DNA from: Periplaneta americana
Lineage: Eukaryota > Arthropoda > Insecta > Blattodea > Blattidae
Length of the DNA: 64,000 bases
Assembly (NCBI RefSeq): GCF_040183065.1
Contig: NC_091121.1
Span: 63,458,287-63,522,286 of the forward strand
Direction: 5' to 3'
Position numbers and translations under genes: made by a program
Notes under the pieces: generated by a model
Databases searched by the model: none
Told to the model about the DNA's origin: nothing
Seen by the model: only the letters and a program-made list of their open reading frames with translations
In this document: positions 36,111 to 46,683 of the stretch, piece after piece
Numbering within the stretch: the stretch's first letter is position 1
How the letters are laid out: each line of letters begins with the position of its first letter

Positions 36111-36531
36111 GAACACATAGCATTAAAAGTGAAAATTATATTCATGAGCATCTCTCAGTCTGTGAGATTCTTCTGTAGCAGTGCAGGAAAGTGGAAGTCA
36201 TGGGCTAATTGCTGGTGGTTGGCACATTAAGCAGGAAAGTTGGTAGTTTTATAACATAAACTGACAGCAGTGACTTGTGATATTACTCGTCTCTTGAACA
36301 CACAATACAGTATAGCTAGAGATCCGTAAAATTCGTGAGATGTGATAATGTAACTGTCACTGTAGATGATGACACCAGTGACATTGTGACCCTACTAATA
36401 AATCATTAGGGCCAACTGTAATATCTGGTACATCTAGAATGATTGGAGATTTGTTCATATAGAAGAAGAAGGTAATATTTTGAATATTTCCCTTCAATTT
36501 TTTATTTAAATCTGTGCATCAGGTTTGTTAC

Positions 36532-36718
36532 CTCAACTGTTTGCTTAACGTTTGTTATTTTAGGATAAGCTGTTCTTGCAAGCTGGTTCATCTGAATGAG
36601 TCCTTTGTTTAGTCTCTTGCGATTCTCTGGTGTCATCACTCCTCCCATTGTTGCAAATATTTCCATCCATGTTGTGGATCCAGCTTTGTATACTGGACAC
36701 CAAGCTAGTTTTCGTTTC
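36532..36718 (-). CDS. Carbohydrate sulfotransferase, exon 3
   Basis: A 187-bp exon (acceptor TGGTTCTTTCAG, donor GTTGAG/GTAACA) completing the split Lys codon from exon 2. It encodes KRKLAWCPVYKAGSTTWMEI: CPVYKAGSTTW is the 5'-phosphosulfate-binding motif that holds PAPS. A family-typical spacer follows (ENRKRLNKGLIQMNQLARTA). It joins exon 4 in phase 0 (TVE-FLPETT). Confidence 0.92.
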
Positions 36719-37658
36719 CTGAAAGAACCATTGTGGTACAATTTTTAACTTTTACACCAACTTGGTATGAAAAACATCAAAACCTTTCTTTGTTGAACAC
36801 CACTATTCCAAGCTGTAGTTGTAATTGTATAGAATAGTGATATTCAATGTATGGTATGCGTACCCCCAGAGGTACATTCTGTTGTGTAAATTTTATGGAT
36901 TTGCATTAAACATTTAAAATGTGCAATAATTTATGTATTTATTTTATAATATAAACGTGACTAACTTGAAGGTAGTAAACTTCAGACTACCGTGTTAAGA
37001 ATAAATCGCATAATCATGGGTTCTATTTCAAGATTTTCTGAGTTATCAGAGTTTGCATATCAGTAAAAACAAAGTTTGAATCATTTAATTCGTCAAAATT
37101 AAAGTGTAGTCTACAGTACAAAACTAAGGTATCATAACCATTGTTTCATTAGTTTACATTATCTGATTCAGTGTTTCTGTGTGTTTTAAAAGTTGAAAAC
37201 AATGGCTGACATGGAATTATCACTCATGAGTGAATTGGGTGCAAAAGCAATCGAGTTAGTATCTCAGTTTGTGACCAGCAAGATACTTCCTGCCATTATT
37301 TGCTGACTCTGTAATGTGTGTTACATACGAGCTGGTGTAAGGTGACACATTATTTCAGCTGATATCCCATACCATATAGACTATTTATTAATAAAATGAC
37401 AATAAGCTAGCCACTGTGAGCTATTCGAAAATAAAAGATTATAGAAATATACTGTACTGAAGAACCAGCATATTAATTCATTGTCTACAATACAAGTATT
37501 AAATATGAAATTACACATGAACTTATGCTGAATTCAATTGAAATCATGATTTTACAAATAAAAAGCACTGACCACTGTGAAAGTTGCCACTGGTATTCTA
37601 CAATGGCAGCACTAACATTTCCGTCGCAAAATCCATACAAGATAATAATTGGACTTAC

Positions 37659-37795
37659 TTGTCAATGAAGAGCTTCTTTACTACTCGTATTAGTCTCGAC
37701 TTCTTTAGTATATTCTTGACTTTGAAACGGCCCGAATCATGGCATTCGTCCATTATTATTAACTGGCGCTCTTTCATTTTCAGTGTTATAGCTTC
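37659..37795 (-). CDS. Carbohydrate sulfotransferase, exon 2
   Basis: A 137-bp exon recovered by hand because no long open frame marks it. The acceptor is ATATTACTTTCAG before 37795 and the donor GACAA/GTAAGTCC at 37659. It encodes EAITLKMKERQLIIMDECHD, then a basic stem region and LIRVVKKLFIDK. Entry phase 0 fits exon 1 and exit phase 2 fits exon 3, giving FIDKKRKLAWCPVYK across the junction, the usual run-up to the PAPS motif. Confidence 0.85.
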
Positions 37796-38039
37796 CTGAA
37801 AGTAATATTGTACAGATTATTATACTTTATGAATGATAAATGATGGGACCATAATCGTCAATGTAATAGTAATGTATATTGACCTAATTTTATAGTCACA
37901 ATGGAAATACCAGTATCTCTTAATATTTTTATTCCAGTTACCATAAAAAGTAAATCAGATTTCAACAAAACTAATTAATGCATTCCTTATAAATGGATTC
38001 TCGAAAATGCTAGTTCCTGCTAATTATTAATTCATACCT

Positions 38040-38650
38040 ATAGAAACAAAGGAAACAGCTGATCTGCTTTCCAAAAAGGGAACCAAACTACAGCAGCAAA
38101 TTAGAGAACTTGACAAAAAAAATCCATTCAGCAGTTGAAGCAGTCGGAGTTAAAAGGAACTAAGTTACTTTTCACAACTTTTCAGGAGAAGCAAAAAACA
38201 TTCCACTAATAATACAAATGTATATATTTTTATACTAATATTTTATATAATAGAAGACCAAAGAACATTTAAAAGCCTGACTTAGTTCCTTCTTCCACTG
38301 TTCGAAGCGCATGACATCTGTTGTTCAAATTGTTGCATAACCAAAAAACTGCATAGTTTGACTTAGTTCCTTTTAGCTCTGACCGATTCAATTAGTTAAA
38401 AGGACTGCAGATACACAATACAACACAAGTCTCCAAAATCAAATACAAGGAAAAATTGTGGAAAAACATTAATAAGCTTTGGAAAAAATACAAAAACCGA
38501 CTAAGGAAAGAAGCTACTGCTGCTTCAAATTCGCCACCAAACATACCTACTTAGCTGCTCACCTCTACAAAGTTGGCATATATTCTTCCAACGAATGCAC
38601 ATATGCAGAGAACACAACAAAATGGACAACAACCACCTATTAATCTGTTC
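38040..38650 (+). mobile_element. Degraded LINE RNase H/3' fragment with a nested MITE
   Basis: Plus-strand remnants in several frames: ETADLLSKKGTK (end of RNase H), then after an insertion KYKEKLWKNINKLWKKYKN, and further on CTxCREHNKMDNNHLLIC, a zinc-cluster tail similar in layout to the 22-kb LINE but a different family. Frameshifted throughout. Confidence 0.65.
38142..38384. mobile_element. Short TIR element nested in the LINE fragment
   Basis: The left end contains GAGTTAAAAGGAACTAAGT; the right end, reverse-complemented, contains GAGCTAAAAGGAACTAAGTC. The 243-bp insert separates two parts of one LINE frame. Possible target repeats ATTCAGCAGTT and ATTCAATTAGTT are imperfect. Confidence 0.6.
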
Positions 38651-39803
38651 CAGTCTTGACAAAAAATTAAAAGAAGCAAAGGAACATCAATGCACTGTAT
38701 GGGACCGCTAGGTAACAGATGGACTTATCGTCCAATGTTGGCCATAAGAAGGAGAAGAAATAAATTTGACAATAAGTATTGGAAGTGTCCGTCTTAATTG
38801 ATCTCAGAAGATTTAATGGCAATAACAGAAAATATAACATTTTAATGCAATGAAACATGTTTTCTTTGTTTTCATTTATAGAGTACGGTATGTTGGCTAG
38901 CTAACATATTATTGCAGCCTATTTCAGGTTCATTACGTATATTTATTTTTGTGAGAACTATAAATGTCCAAAACTTCATTGTAGTCCAGTGATTTTTATA
39001 CTTGTCTCTGTGTTCAACCTGAACTGAACGAAGCAAATTGGAAGTACAGCTTCTTTTGGGAAGGAGATAGAGGCTAGGATTCATATGTTACACAAACTTT
39101 ATGGTATATAAAAATTAATACATTTGATAATTCATAGAGTATCTATGTTGTAAGCGACATTTAGAATAGACTATGATCTGTCTATTTCTCTCTTTAGAGT
39201 CATATCTGTTTGTTAATGATTGATGGTTTCCTCTGATGTCTCATTGCCCTTAGCTACCATTTCATTAGGAGTAATGAATTTCACCGTATAATTGCGTTTT
39301 TCCTAGAAATAGGATTCAAATTTACGGAAATAGCACATTTTCAGAAATATCTTTGTTCATTTCTGGAGATATTGGAAACCAAAAGAATCAACACTCCGTA
39401 ACTGATTTGTAATTTGGTAATTTTAACATACATATGATGGCTTCAGCAGTGAAGCAAATTTGAAAACGTAATGATTCAAATATTGGACCCCTCAGTTTTT
39501 TAACTCGTACAATTACTTGAAAAGTATCTCATTTCAGAATTTTACACAGTAGTTTTAGTTAATTCTGATTCTGTATTTCAGTACAGGCACTATATAATTT
39601 ATCAAGATTTATTTCATTTCATAGAATTTCCAAGACATGTAATGAAAAAAAATATCTTTATAGCAACATTTAATTTTAAATCATACAGTTAAAAAGCTCA
39701 ATGATTTCTTAAATTTGTAAATTATTGCTCAGCTGTTTGAAGGATAAGAGCGCTGATATTTATTTTATTTATTTATTGTTTACATGAGAGGGAAATATCG
39801 TAC

Positions 39804-40031
39804 CATTTCTGCATCTGTTAGAATGTATTCATTATCATCCTGAACCAGCGCCTCTTCAAATTGGCTTATGTTGTCTAATTCCAAGCTTCCATTGCTCATG
39901 TTCTCTAATTCCAAGCTTCCATTGTTGACGAACACTGCCAGTATGTTCGTTTGGCATGGTACGAGCAGTATGAATGTGACTATGACACACAGCATGGAGA
40001 TGAAGATCAGGCACCGCATGAGACCTGCATT
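39804..40031 (-). CDS. Carbohydrate sulfotransferase, exon 1 (signal anchor); main entry for the gene
   Basis: Encodes the N-terminus of a type II Golgi enzyme that would transfer sulfate from PAPS to a GalNAc or similar residue of glycosaminoglycans or N-glycans. The exon follows acceptor TTGTTTCAG. The likely start is ATG 40019-40017 (MRCLIFISMLCVIVTFILLV), a short cytoplasmic tail plus one membrane helix, but an upstream coding exon is possible. A lumenal stem follows with a 30-bp tandem duplication (NGSLELENMS/NGSLELDNIS), then the donor AAATG/GTACGA. Exons 40019-39804, 37795-37659, 36718-36532 and 32982-32428 total 1095 bp, or 364 aa, normal for the CHST8-14 group. Acceptor substrate and orthologue cannot be read from sequence alone. 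Confidence 0.82.
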
Positions 40032-40035
40032 CTGA

Positions 40036-40079
40036 AACAATATAATATAATATAATATAATATAATATAATATAATATA
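40036..40079. repeat. (AATAT)n pentanucleotide microsatellite
   Basis: About eight TATAA/AATAT units directly upstream (minus strand) of the sulfotransferase exon 1 acceptor. It occupies the branch-point/polypyrimidine region. Confidence 0.95.
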
Positions 40080-40171
40080 TAGCTTCTGATTGAGTTCTGG
40101 CTGATTGTACCAGTATATCTACATCAGGCAGTATATCTCACTTGACAATATGTGTCAGAGGAAGAACAATT

Positions 40172-40414
40172 GAGGGCTTTGCCGGAAGAAAGGCGGATAG
40201 ACCTATACGCCCTTCTTCGGGAAAACGGTTTAAAATGTAGTGAATAATTCGCTAATTATAGTAGCGAAATTTTGTTTTGATTGTACTGTACATATCTGCA
40301 GGACAGGGCTGCGTGCGTGTATAACATTTTATTCAGGTGCGTTTTAAAATCTTAGATTGCACGTATCTCAATTCGCCATATTGACGTATACGCCCTTTTT
40401 CCGGCAAACCCCTC
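40172..40414. mobile_element. 243-bp MITE with AATT target duplication
   Basis: Left end GAGGGCTTTGCCGGAAGAAA, right end (reverse complement) GAGGGGTTTGCCGGAAAAAG. The TIR runs about 32 bp, to GGCG(G/T)ATA. AATT flanks both ends (40168-40171 and 40415-40418). No coding capacity. Ends and duplication match the larger element at 53825-56462. Confidence 0.85.
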
Positions 40415-40459
40415 AATTGTTTGTATGGGTCTGAAGTCTGATTAGTATAATATGTAGCT

Positions 40460-40600
40460 AATCAGCGATGTATGCAATGGAGGAGGAAAGGAACAGGCCA
40501 CTCTACCCCGTTATCTCCTGGGCTAGTTGCCTCATAAGTGGTGTCGTGTTGGTGTCACGACCTGTCTTCGGACAGGTGACTTAACAACTATGTAATATAA
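40460..40600 (+). mobile_element. SINE or LINE tail fragment
   Basis: Contains GCCTCATAAGTGGTGTCGTG and ACCTGTCTTCGGACAGGTGAC, which recur in changed form at 46725-46795 (CCTCATGAGTGATGTC, then CTTCGGACAGTTGAC). A dispersed repeat ending in a TAATATAAT-rich tail. Class not determined. Confidence 0.5.
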
Positions 40601-41828
40601 TATAATGTAATGTAATATATTAAATATCTAGAGAAAGTATTGCAGTGCTGCAAAAAATCGATTTGGAGTTTCGTGCAGTAGAGCCTCTCGTTTAGGCACA
40701 GTGAAAGCATAAACAAAGTGCAGGTAAGGTATGCAGGGAGGACGAGCCCTACGAACACGAGGAATGCACAAGGTTACAACATTTATGGCGGAGCATTAAT
40801 TGAAATTATATTTTTCAAAAACACACACAAAAAAAAAAAAAACAAAAACAAAAAAAAAACACAAATTGTATAACGTTATCTTATACACATTTTAACAAAC
40901 AAGCAATTTGTAATGTTGAAATAATTCAATATAACAATTCAAATTTTGCTACTTATATGATGTTGCTTTCAAGCAGCATTTTTTACGGTCATGAATTTCA
41001 TTTTCTTTATGACTTACATAATACCAGCGTCTTCTGAGGCCGAATTAACAAAACTACAGTACGTTGGTCTGAAGTGACAACACTATTTCCTAAACATAAT
41101 TATCTCTTCTCAAACTTCAATTTGTTCAGGTACAGTACAGAAGACGGTATAATAATCATATTCTCATTAGATTTTTGGCATTGGTTTATTTTTCCATTGG
41201 ATGAGGAGCTGGCCTTTAGCAATAACATCCAGCTGGAGGACCAGGTTTTATTCCTCTTGCCTTCAACGATCCAACACCGAACTGCAAGGCAGCAGCACCT
41301 AGTACCTGAATTCTAGACAGGGGTCCTCGTTGGATGCTACCAACCGAATTTTTAATGTGGATGTTACTTCTCCCTCTCACATTATTTTCTGAGCTTGACT
41401 GGGGCACGCTGCGGCAGGTACCCAAATGGGGGAGGGGCGATGGAAGAAGAGAAGACCAGAAAATTGTGGAAAAAAGGAATCAGTGAAGCAACTCAGGAAA
41501 AAGGAGTTCAGAAGGATCAGCAGATGGACTTGGTTGTTGGGAATTGTATTGGAAGACATCATCGACGTTAACAAAACCTATAATCATTGTCTTCTTTAAT
41601 GTAGTATTGTTACATTACAATTATAATTATTATTATTACGTTATAACTTGTCGGAATTGTTGAATCGGTATATTTATTGTTGTCCACAAAACAGGGATGT
41701 CCAATTTGTAAACTTATCAAATTTATTAATATAACACAGTGAGTAAATTCTGTGTCGAAAATTGGGAATGTTCGCTGTGACTCACTGTAGAAAGGAGAAT
41801 CAAATTTAAGAACATTATATTATAGGAA

Positions 41829-42886
41829 CTGACAGTTAACAGAAACTACTACCGTACAATAGAATTTAGTTGTTTTAAATACGGTAGCAACTGACAGTAA
41901 CAGAATTTTATGGTATTAAATAGCAAATGACGGTTAGTAGAAACGACTATGATAGAATTTAACAACCGACAATTAGTAGAAACGAGATAACATAACTTAA
42001 TCGTATTACGAGTACATACCAACCGACCAGTAGAAACGAAGATAATAGAATTTAATGGTACTAAATAGCAATGGCCGGTTAGTAGAAACGACGGTAATAG
42101 AATTTAACGGTGTTAAATAACAACTGGTGGTTAATATAAATGGCGAAAATAGAGTTTAATGGTACTAATATTAAATAGCTATCAACAATAGGAACCATGG
42201 CAATAGAATATAATGGTGTTCAATAGCACCGGCAGTTAATAGAAACAGTGATAATAGAATTTAATGGTGTTAAGTAACAACCGACACACCGGTTAATAGA
42301 AACAGCGATAATAGAATTTAATGGCACGAATATTGGTGTTAAATAACCGACGGTTAAGAGAAACTACAATAGAATTTAATGGTGTTAAGTAACAATCGAC
42401 GGTTAATAGAAACGATGATGGTGTTAAATAACCGACGGTTAAGAGAAATACCGACAATAAAATTTAATGCTGTTAAGTAACAATCGACGGTTAATAGAAA
42501 CGACGATGGTATTAAATAACCAAAGGTTAAGAGAAACAACGACAATAGAATAATAGAATTTAATTGTTAAGTAACAACCGACGATTAATAGAAACGACGA
42601 TGGTGTTAAATAACCGACGGCTAATAGAAACGACGACAATAGAATTTAATGGTGTTAAATAACAACCGACGGTTAATAGAAACGACGATGGTGTTAAATG
42701 ACAACCAACGGTTAATAGAAACGACGACAATAGAATTTAATGGTGTTAAATAGCAACCGACGGTATAGGCCTAGAAACGACGATGGTATTAAATAGTCGA
42801 CGGTTAAGAGAAACGACGACAATAGAATTTAATGATATTAAGTAACAACCGACGATTAATAGAAACGACGACAATAGAATTTAATG
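41829..42886. repeat. 1-kb minisatellite, unit about 50-60 bp
   Basis: Roughly 17-20 diverged copies of a unit with AATAGAATTTAATGGTGTTA, AATAACAACCGACGG and TTAATAGAAACGACGA modules. Units vary by loss of the first or second module. The array ends next to the 3' end of the Penelope-like element. The open frames at 42354-42639 (minus) are repeat artefacts. 40601-41828 holds only an A-rich tract (40820-40860) and no gene. Confidence 0.93.
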
Positions 42887-42889
42887 TAC

Positions 42890-43838
42890 ACATCTTGATT
42901 ACATAACTTGTAACAGAAATACAATATATGGTGATTACTTTTTTCACGTGTTAATTTCGGCTTGGGAGCCATCTTCAGAACTGTTCATATTCTGCGTCTT
43001 TCGGTGTCTTCACCCCCGGTGGGAGTGCGTTGTGTTGTGTAGTGTGGAGTCAAATATTGTGTGTTCTGAAATTCAGTTGTGTTGAGGATTTGTTGTGGGT
43101 GTGTTTTTGTGTATCTGTATATTTCGTATTGTTCTAATGTGTTTAGTTTCTGGTTTCTCGGTTGGATATGTAGAATTTCCATGTCTATGTCTTTGTTGTT
43201 GTAGGTGTGGTTGGTGTTTGTGATGTGTTCTGCGTATGTGGAAGTGTTATGTGATTTGGTTATAGCTGTGATGTTCTTTGTAACATGTTTGAAATGATCT
43301 GCTTGTCTGTCCGATGTAGATGTTGTTGCAGCTATTGCACGTGAGTTTGTATACACCTGTTAGGTTGTATTTGTTTGTTTGTGTTGTTTGTATGTTGAGA
43401 TACTTTTGTAGAGTGTTTTTTGTTCTGAATGCGATGTTGTAGCTTAATTTCTTGAATGAAGATGCGATCTGATGTGTTTTTGTTTTCGTATGTTAATGTG
43501 ATGTATTTTTTTTGTGTGTTCTTGTGTTTATATTGTCTTTCTATGTTTCTTGTAATTATGTTTTGTATTTTTTATTATGTTGTCTATTAAGTTAGGGGTG
43601 CGTTCATTTTCTTGTGCTATGTATTTGATTGTGTTTAACTCTTCTTTGTAGTCTTGTTGGCTCAGGTATGTTGAGTATTGAGTAGTCTGTGTACCATTGC
43701 TCGGAATGCAGCATGTTTGTGTTGTGTTGGGTGATTGAATGTGTTGTGTATTTGAGTGGTTGTTGTTGTGGATTTTCTGTAGATTTTAAAGGTGTGTTTT
43801 TATTTACTTTTGTTACTGTGATGTCTAGAAAGTTTATG
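42890..43838 (-). mobile_element. Penelope-like retroelement, C-terminal/3' part (GIY-YIG)
   Basis: Read on the minus strand in shifting frames: NFLDITVTKVNKNT, a HAAFRAMVHRLLNT stretch, SYNIAFRTKNTLQKYLN, then TGVYKLTCNSCNNIYIGQT. The last is a GIY-YIG endonuclease core (G-V-Y ... Y-I-G) after a cysteine pair, as in Penelope-like elements. The tail HITNTNHTYNNKDIDMEIL follows. At least two frameshifts. The reverse-transcriptase part is missing except for a separate fragment in the other orientation. Confidence 0.85.
42915..42995 (-). ncRNA. Hammerhead-ribozyme-like fold at the Penelope-like 3' end
   Basis: The minus strand carries CTGAAGA (42978-42972), a 4-bp stem GGCT/AGCC closing a CCCA loop, then GAAA (42958-42955). 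Next comes a helix ATTA(a)C/GTAAT ending in TC (candidate cleavage after C at 42933). Outer strands AATATG and CATATATT could form a distal stem I. Penelope-like elements are known to carry type I hammerheads. A stray U before stem II and poor pairing near the cleavage site weaken the case. Confidence 0.45.
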
Positions 43839-43841
43839 GAT

Positions 43842-43938
43842 TATTTGTTTTCCCCAAACATCCCAATCAGACCATTAGTAAATTACCGAAATGCACCAGC
43901 ACACAAACTAGCCACGAGGATCACTCACTGTTAGCTTC
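43842..43938 (+). mobile_element. Penelope-like RT fragment, head-to-head with the minus-strand copy
   Basis: The plus strand reads NIPIRPLVNYRNAPAHKLAT, the region before the palm of Penelope-type reverse transcriptases. It begins within about 5 bp of where the minus-strand element stops. Confidence 0.65.
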
Positions 43939-44099
43939 CTATTGAAATGAATGCCCAATCTTTTCCGTGAATAAAAGACGATCGTAGCTTGATGCCGACC
44001 ATTCCACATCACTTTTTTTTTTACCGACATCATGAAAGCATGGAACTCTACCTTCATGCTCCTTCCCCCAAATGCCTTCATAACATGTTCTAGGGAATG

Positions 44100-44103
<4 letters not shown>

Positions 44104-44155
<52 letters not shown>
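44104..44155. repeat. (ATT)n microsatellite
   Basis: About 17 ATT units, continued on the far side of the hAT-like element at 45004, which inserted in it. Confidence 0.97.
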
Positions 44156-44158
<3 letters not shown>

Positions 44159-45003
44159 TGGCGTAGCATGAAATTTTGAGCAGGGGAAGCTAACTCAAGT
44201 TGTCTTTCATGCAATATGAGAAAACGTATTACAAAAATACAGTCTTAAAATAAATAGTAGTCAATTTCAAGTCAGCAGTCGAAGATTGGTTGGAACATCG
44301 TAAGTAACACCAGTAAGGCATGACCTCAAATGATACGTAATAAAATATGATTTCACGGTTTACACATATCTCTTAACAAATAGACACGTATACGTATAAC
44401 ATTAGCTTACTCCCTGTCATACTTAGAGAAATCACAATATTAGCATCATTACGTAAGTATGCGTCTGTCTTTTGGTTGTGTCCTTCATTGACAGCAAGGG
44501 AGTCGGTCATTTGTTTTTTAAATCACACTTTTGTTCTTAAGTCAGTTTTGATAATACAATTGTCCTAAAAAAAATTCAAGTAAATTAGTGTCAGGAACTG
44601 TTATTTCGCTCATTATTTATTATATCAGCCACAGTGCACACTAACACTTCAACTGAAAACAACTGACGAAAAGGGATAACTCGGAAACTACTTATTTTAA
44701 ATGTTAAAGCTAGCTTCTTTGCGAGCCTTGCGACTAGGGTAGCTTAGTTAGAAAGGGATGGAAAATCTGCGGGGTGGATTTACACAGAAGAAACCGGTCT
44801 GCTTGGAAGCTGGTGTGTGCAGGCTTCTTGTTTACTGCTGCATCACAAATCATTCTGAGCTGCCGCATCACAATATTTAATGCGTAAATATAAATTCTAT
44901 TAAAATTAGTAAATAATTTTCTCCATAAACTGCAGGTTTATTATGGAATTATTATTAACTGGGGAAGCTAAGCTTTTTAGCTTACATTGACGCTACGCCA
45001 CTG
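44156..45003. mobile_element. Non-autonomous hAT-type element (848 bp)
   Basis: Ends CAGTGGCGTAGC and GCTACGCCACTG, a 12-bp perfect TIR, flanked by TTATTATT on both sides. The 8-bp duplication suits hAT but is ambiguous within an ATT repeat. Subterminal GGGGAAGCTA words occur in inverse orientation near both ends. No transposase frame. Confidence 0.85.
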
Positions 45004-46563
45004 TTATTATTATTCGCTTGGTAATTTTCGTGGGTTATCCAAATTGAAAATATAATATTGCTCGTGTGATTGAAGTGATCTCAACAAAATATTAAGCCAA
45101 CATGTTATTTAAATAGCGATGTTAATTCATCGTTTCGTAATCATCCCCAATAGGCCTATGTGGAATTATTGAAAATTTAGGACACTTGAAGTTGCTTAGA
45201 GATTATTGAAAATTGGGCTTTATGTAGTCTAAAAATAAACATTTTCACTCAGAATGGAACAACATTTATGCGTATAAAGCACGATCAATATGAAATTAAT
45301 ATATGATGGATATTTTGTTTTAAACTCATTAATTGCTTCACCCAGACAGAGAAAAAAATTTGCGAAATGTTCTGGATAAATGAGTACCAGTAATAGATCG
45401 CCTCATTTCTTCAGAGTAACAGTTGAGATTAACTCGCATGTGCAGGAAGAAAACTATTATTTCGAATTGATTTCCTAGAACAAACACAATGACACACATA
45501 AAACTGAGTAATTTCTATTTGCTACGTATTGAAATTAACGTTGCCAGAGTAACTGAACTGAAGTAACTTCAAGGCAAGTTAGACCTATCGTGATGTTAAA
45601 ATAATGTTATTCTTATTTCATTGATATGGTAATCGACTTTTATTGTAAACCTCTTGGAACAAAAACTTCAGCGATATCAAAAGTGGCTTGATCTTTGAAT
45701 ATCTTATATTTCAAACGACAAATAGGTTGTAATAAATTCATTCTTTGGTTGCAAGGGAGAGGTGGACACATAACGAAAAACAATCTACAGAAAATTAAGA
45801 TAGGAAGAAATGAAATTAGGATTGTTTGAAGCGCGGAGGCGTGGTTATGTGAGATAAGTGTGTAGCCGGCGGAAACTGTTTCAACTAGAACCCTTCAACT
45901 ATCATCCAATGTGACTGCGTGCCGCTATGTGTTATCAAATTCCCACATAGTGCACAACAACTCGCACACAAAGAGGAGCTGCATACGAATTCTACTAATA
46001 ACGGATGTTGGTCTCGTGAACAGCCGCACTCCCCTTGTAATGGGCTACAAAATAAATGTATGTCCTTAACGAGTGCATTCAGAGGACTTAACATTCTGAA
46101 GTCCACGTTTTTTGCGGATAGATTTCAGCGCTATTAACATAAAGTAATTTTATAATTTTTATCTGTGTCTCTTCTGTTATTAGAATGGATTAAAATAAAC
46201 ATTTTGTTTTTCGATAGAGAATATTTCCACAATTTTGAATTTCATCCCTTGCAATTCTGACATGAGTCTGTTTACATGCTCATTCAGTCAACCTTTTTTT
46301 CTTGATATTCATGTATTTATAGGTTATGTATTAAATTTATTATTTAAGACTTCCATAGTGTTTTACGTGTGGTACGATATTTCAAAATATTTGCACCATG
46401 TAGATGCAGAAATATCCAAAGTTTCGGAGCTACATACGTATCAACTGTATCATCATCAGTGATGCTCCTTATCTCTCTAGCTTCCTATACACTGTGTACA
46501 TAAAATAATGTAACAAAATAATATCAGCATATCTAATAATATGATCAGAATAATTGAATTATG

Positions 46564-46624
46564 CAGTGACGCCAACTTATATGGGCTCGTGGGGCCTGAG
46601 CCCACCCAATAATAATTTGTCGTC

Positions 46625-46683
<59 letters not shown>

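Noticed and set aside
36825..37450. hAT-like start (AGTGATATTCAATGTATGG) near 36834
   Set aside because: No matching inverted end or 8-bp duplication could be found.
42354..42639. Two small minus-strand frames with hydrophobic residues
   Set aside because: Produced by the minisatellite unit.
41829..42886. CRISPR-like array
   Set aside because: Units are contiguous, diverged and modular, without unique spacers. The context is an animal genome.
43689..43844. Plus-strand Cys/Val-rich frame
   Set aside because: Antisense shadow of the Penelope-like element; only the final 30 codons, from about 43842, are themselves element sequence.
46384..46470. Hammerhead-like CTGATGA ... GAAAC on the minus strand
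   Set aside because: The sequence between the boxes does not form a stem II next to them. Only a GGAGC/GCTCC outer pairing is seen.
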